NCBI GenBank assembly: GCA_018056585.1
Contig: JAGPFK010000085.1
Coordinates: 1 to 6,752, forward strand
DNA length: 6,752 nt
Direction: 5' to 3'
DNA from: Clostridia bacterium
GTDB lineage: Bacteria; Bacillota; Clostridia; Saccharofermentanales; UBA5734
Part shown: piece by piece, positions 6,188-6,752 of the stretch
How positions within the stretch are numbered: the stretch's first letter is position 1
Layout of the letters: each line of letters opens with the position of its first letter
Program-made: the position numbers and the translations under genes
Notes under the pieces: model-generated
What the model saw: only the letters and a program-made list of their open reading frames with translations
Database searches by the model: none
What the model was told of the DNA's origin: nothing

Positions 6188-6752
6188 ATGAAACGATCGG
6201 AGATCAATCGAAATTTGGAGGAAGCGGTTGCTTTTGCAAATAAAATGCAATTTCATTTACCGCCTTTTGCTTTCTGGAGCCCTGAAGAGTGGCTGGAAAA
6301 AGGAGCTGAGTATGATGAAATCAGAGACAACATGTTGGGTTGGGACCTGACCGATTTTGGCAGCGGTGATTTTAACCGGATCGGACTTTTGCTCTTTACG
6401 ATGCGGAATGGGAATCTCAAAAACAAGCGCTATATCAAGCCTTATGCGGAAAAGATGCTGATCGTGAAGGAAGGTCAGATCACGCCGCTTCATTTTCACA
6501 CGTTCAAAATGGAAGACATCATCAACCGGGGCGGCGGTAACTTACTTATTGAGGTGTATAACGCAACGCCGGATCATCGACTGGACCGAACAAGAGTGAC
6601 AGTATCGGTTGATGGCCGATCTTTTGCGGTGGCAGCAGGCAGCACCATTCGTTTGACGCCGGGCGAAAGCATCTCATTACCGACCCGTCAATATCACAGA
6701 TTCTGGGGCGAGGAAGGTCAGGGGACCGTTCTGGTCGGCGAGGTCTCACAAG
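6188..6752 (+). CDS. D-lyxose/D-mannose isomerase, N-terminal 188 residues (3' end outside window)
   Basis: The frame opens at ATG 6188, preceded by GGGG at 6177-6180, and stays open to the window edge. The protein matches the cupin-fold D-lyxose ketol-isomerase family, which interconverts D-lyxose and D-xylulose and also D-mannose and D-fructose with a divalent metal. Landmarks are FHLPPFAFWSPEEW near residue 20, then LHFHTFKMEDIINRGGGNL (101-119) carrying metal ligands His102, His104 and Glu109, then PGESISLP, and YHRFWGEE with the fourth ligand His170. The last visible residues VGEVSQ fit the family's conserved EVS segment. Family members are about 225 residues, so roughly 40 are missing. 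It should be cytoplasmic. No terminator or convincing promoter separates it from the lipoprotein gene, so read-through is possible. Its chemistry has no obvious link to the aminoacyl export genes, and it may begin a separate sugar-utilisation group. Confidence 0.9.
   Translation, partial: MKRSEINRNLEEAVAFANKMQFHLPPFAFWSPEEWLEKGAEYDEIRDNMLGWDLTDFGSGDFNRIGLLLFTMRNGNLKNKRYIKPYAEKMLIVKEGQITPLHFHTFKMEDIINRGGGNLLIEVYNATPDHRLDRTRVTVSVDGRSFAVAAGSTIRLTPGESISLPTRQYHRFWGEEGQGTVLVGEVSQ

Overview
The window looks like a piece of a low-to-mid GC Bacillota chromosome, probably Clostridia or a relative. The reasons are strong GGAGG/AAGGGG-type ribosome binding sites, tight same-strand gene packing, and the style of the membrane O-acyltransferase and its extracellular partner. 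I cannot assign a genus from the sequence. Every real gene reads on the + strand, and no gap between genes exceeds about 55 bp. No RNA genes, insertion sequences, CRISPR arrays or clear rho-independent terminators were seen.

Layout: (1) the C-terminal part of a transglutaminase-like protein (2-364), overlapping by 8 bp (2) an aspartate/glutamate-type amino acid racemase (357-1100); (3) a stand-alone DltA-like amino acid adenylating enzyme (1117-2634); (4) a 75-residue carrier protein with a phosphopantetheine serine (2636-2863); (5) an MBOAT membrane acyltransferase (2878-4470); (6) a membrane-anchored SGNH/DltD-like protein with Cys in place of the usual catalytic Ser (4507-5601); (7) a small lipoprotein (5605-6135); (8) the first 188 codons of a D-lyxose isomerase (6188 to the window edge).

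Genes 2 to 6 form a complete aminoacyl export line with the same logic as the Dlt pathway of teichoic acid D-alanylation. The racemase makes a D-amino acid. The ligase adenylates it and loads it on the carrier. The MBOAT moves it through the membrane, and the extracellular SGNH-like protein places it on a surface polymer. Several details differ from textbook dltABCD. A dedicated Asp/Glu-type racemase is present. The adenylation pocket appears to carry a lysine that would suit an acidic side chain. The MBOAT is of the AlgI-like type and ends in FIYNQF, which resembles the acyl-accepting tail of the microprotein DltX, while no separate dltX exists. The transfer enzyme has a GDC rather than a GDS nucleophile block. 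My working model is a variant envelope aminoacylation system whose cargo may be D-Asp or D-Glu rather than D-Ala. The cargo and acceptor are inferences; the gene content and motifs are read directly from the sequence.

The lipoprotein and the transglutaminase-like protein are plausible envelope accessories of the same operon. The D-lyxose isomerase is a sugar enzyme that may simply be the next gene along.
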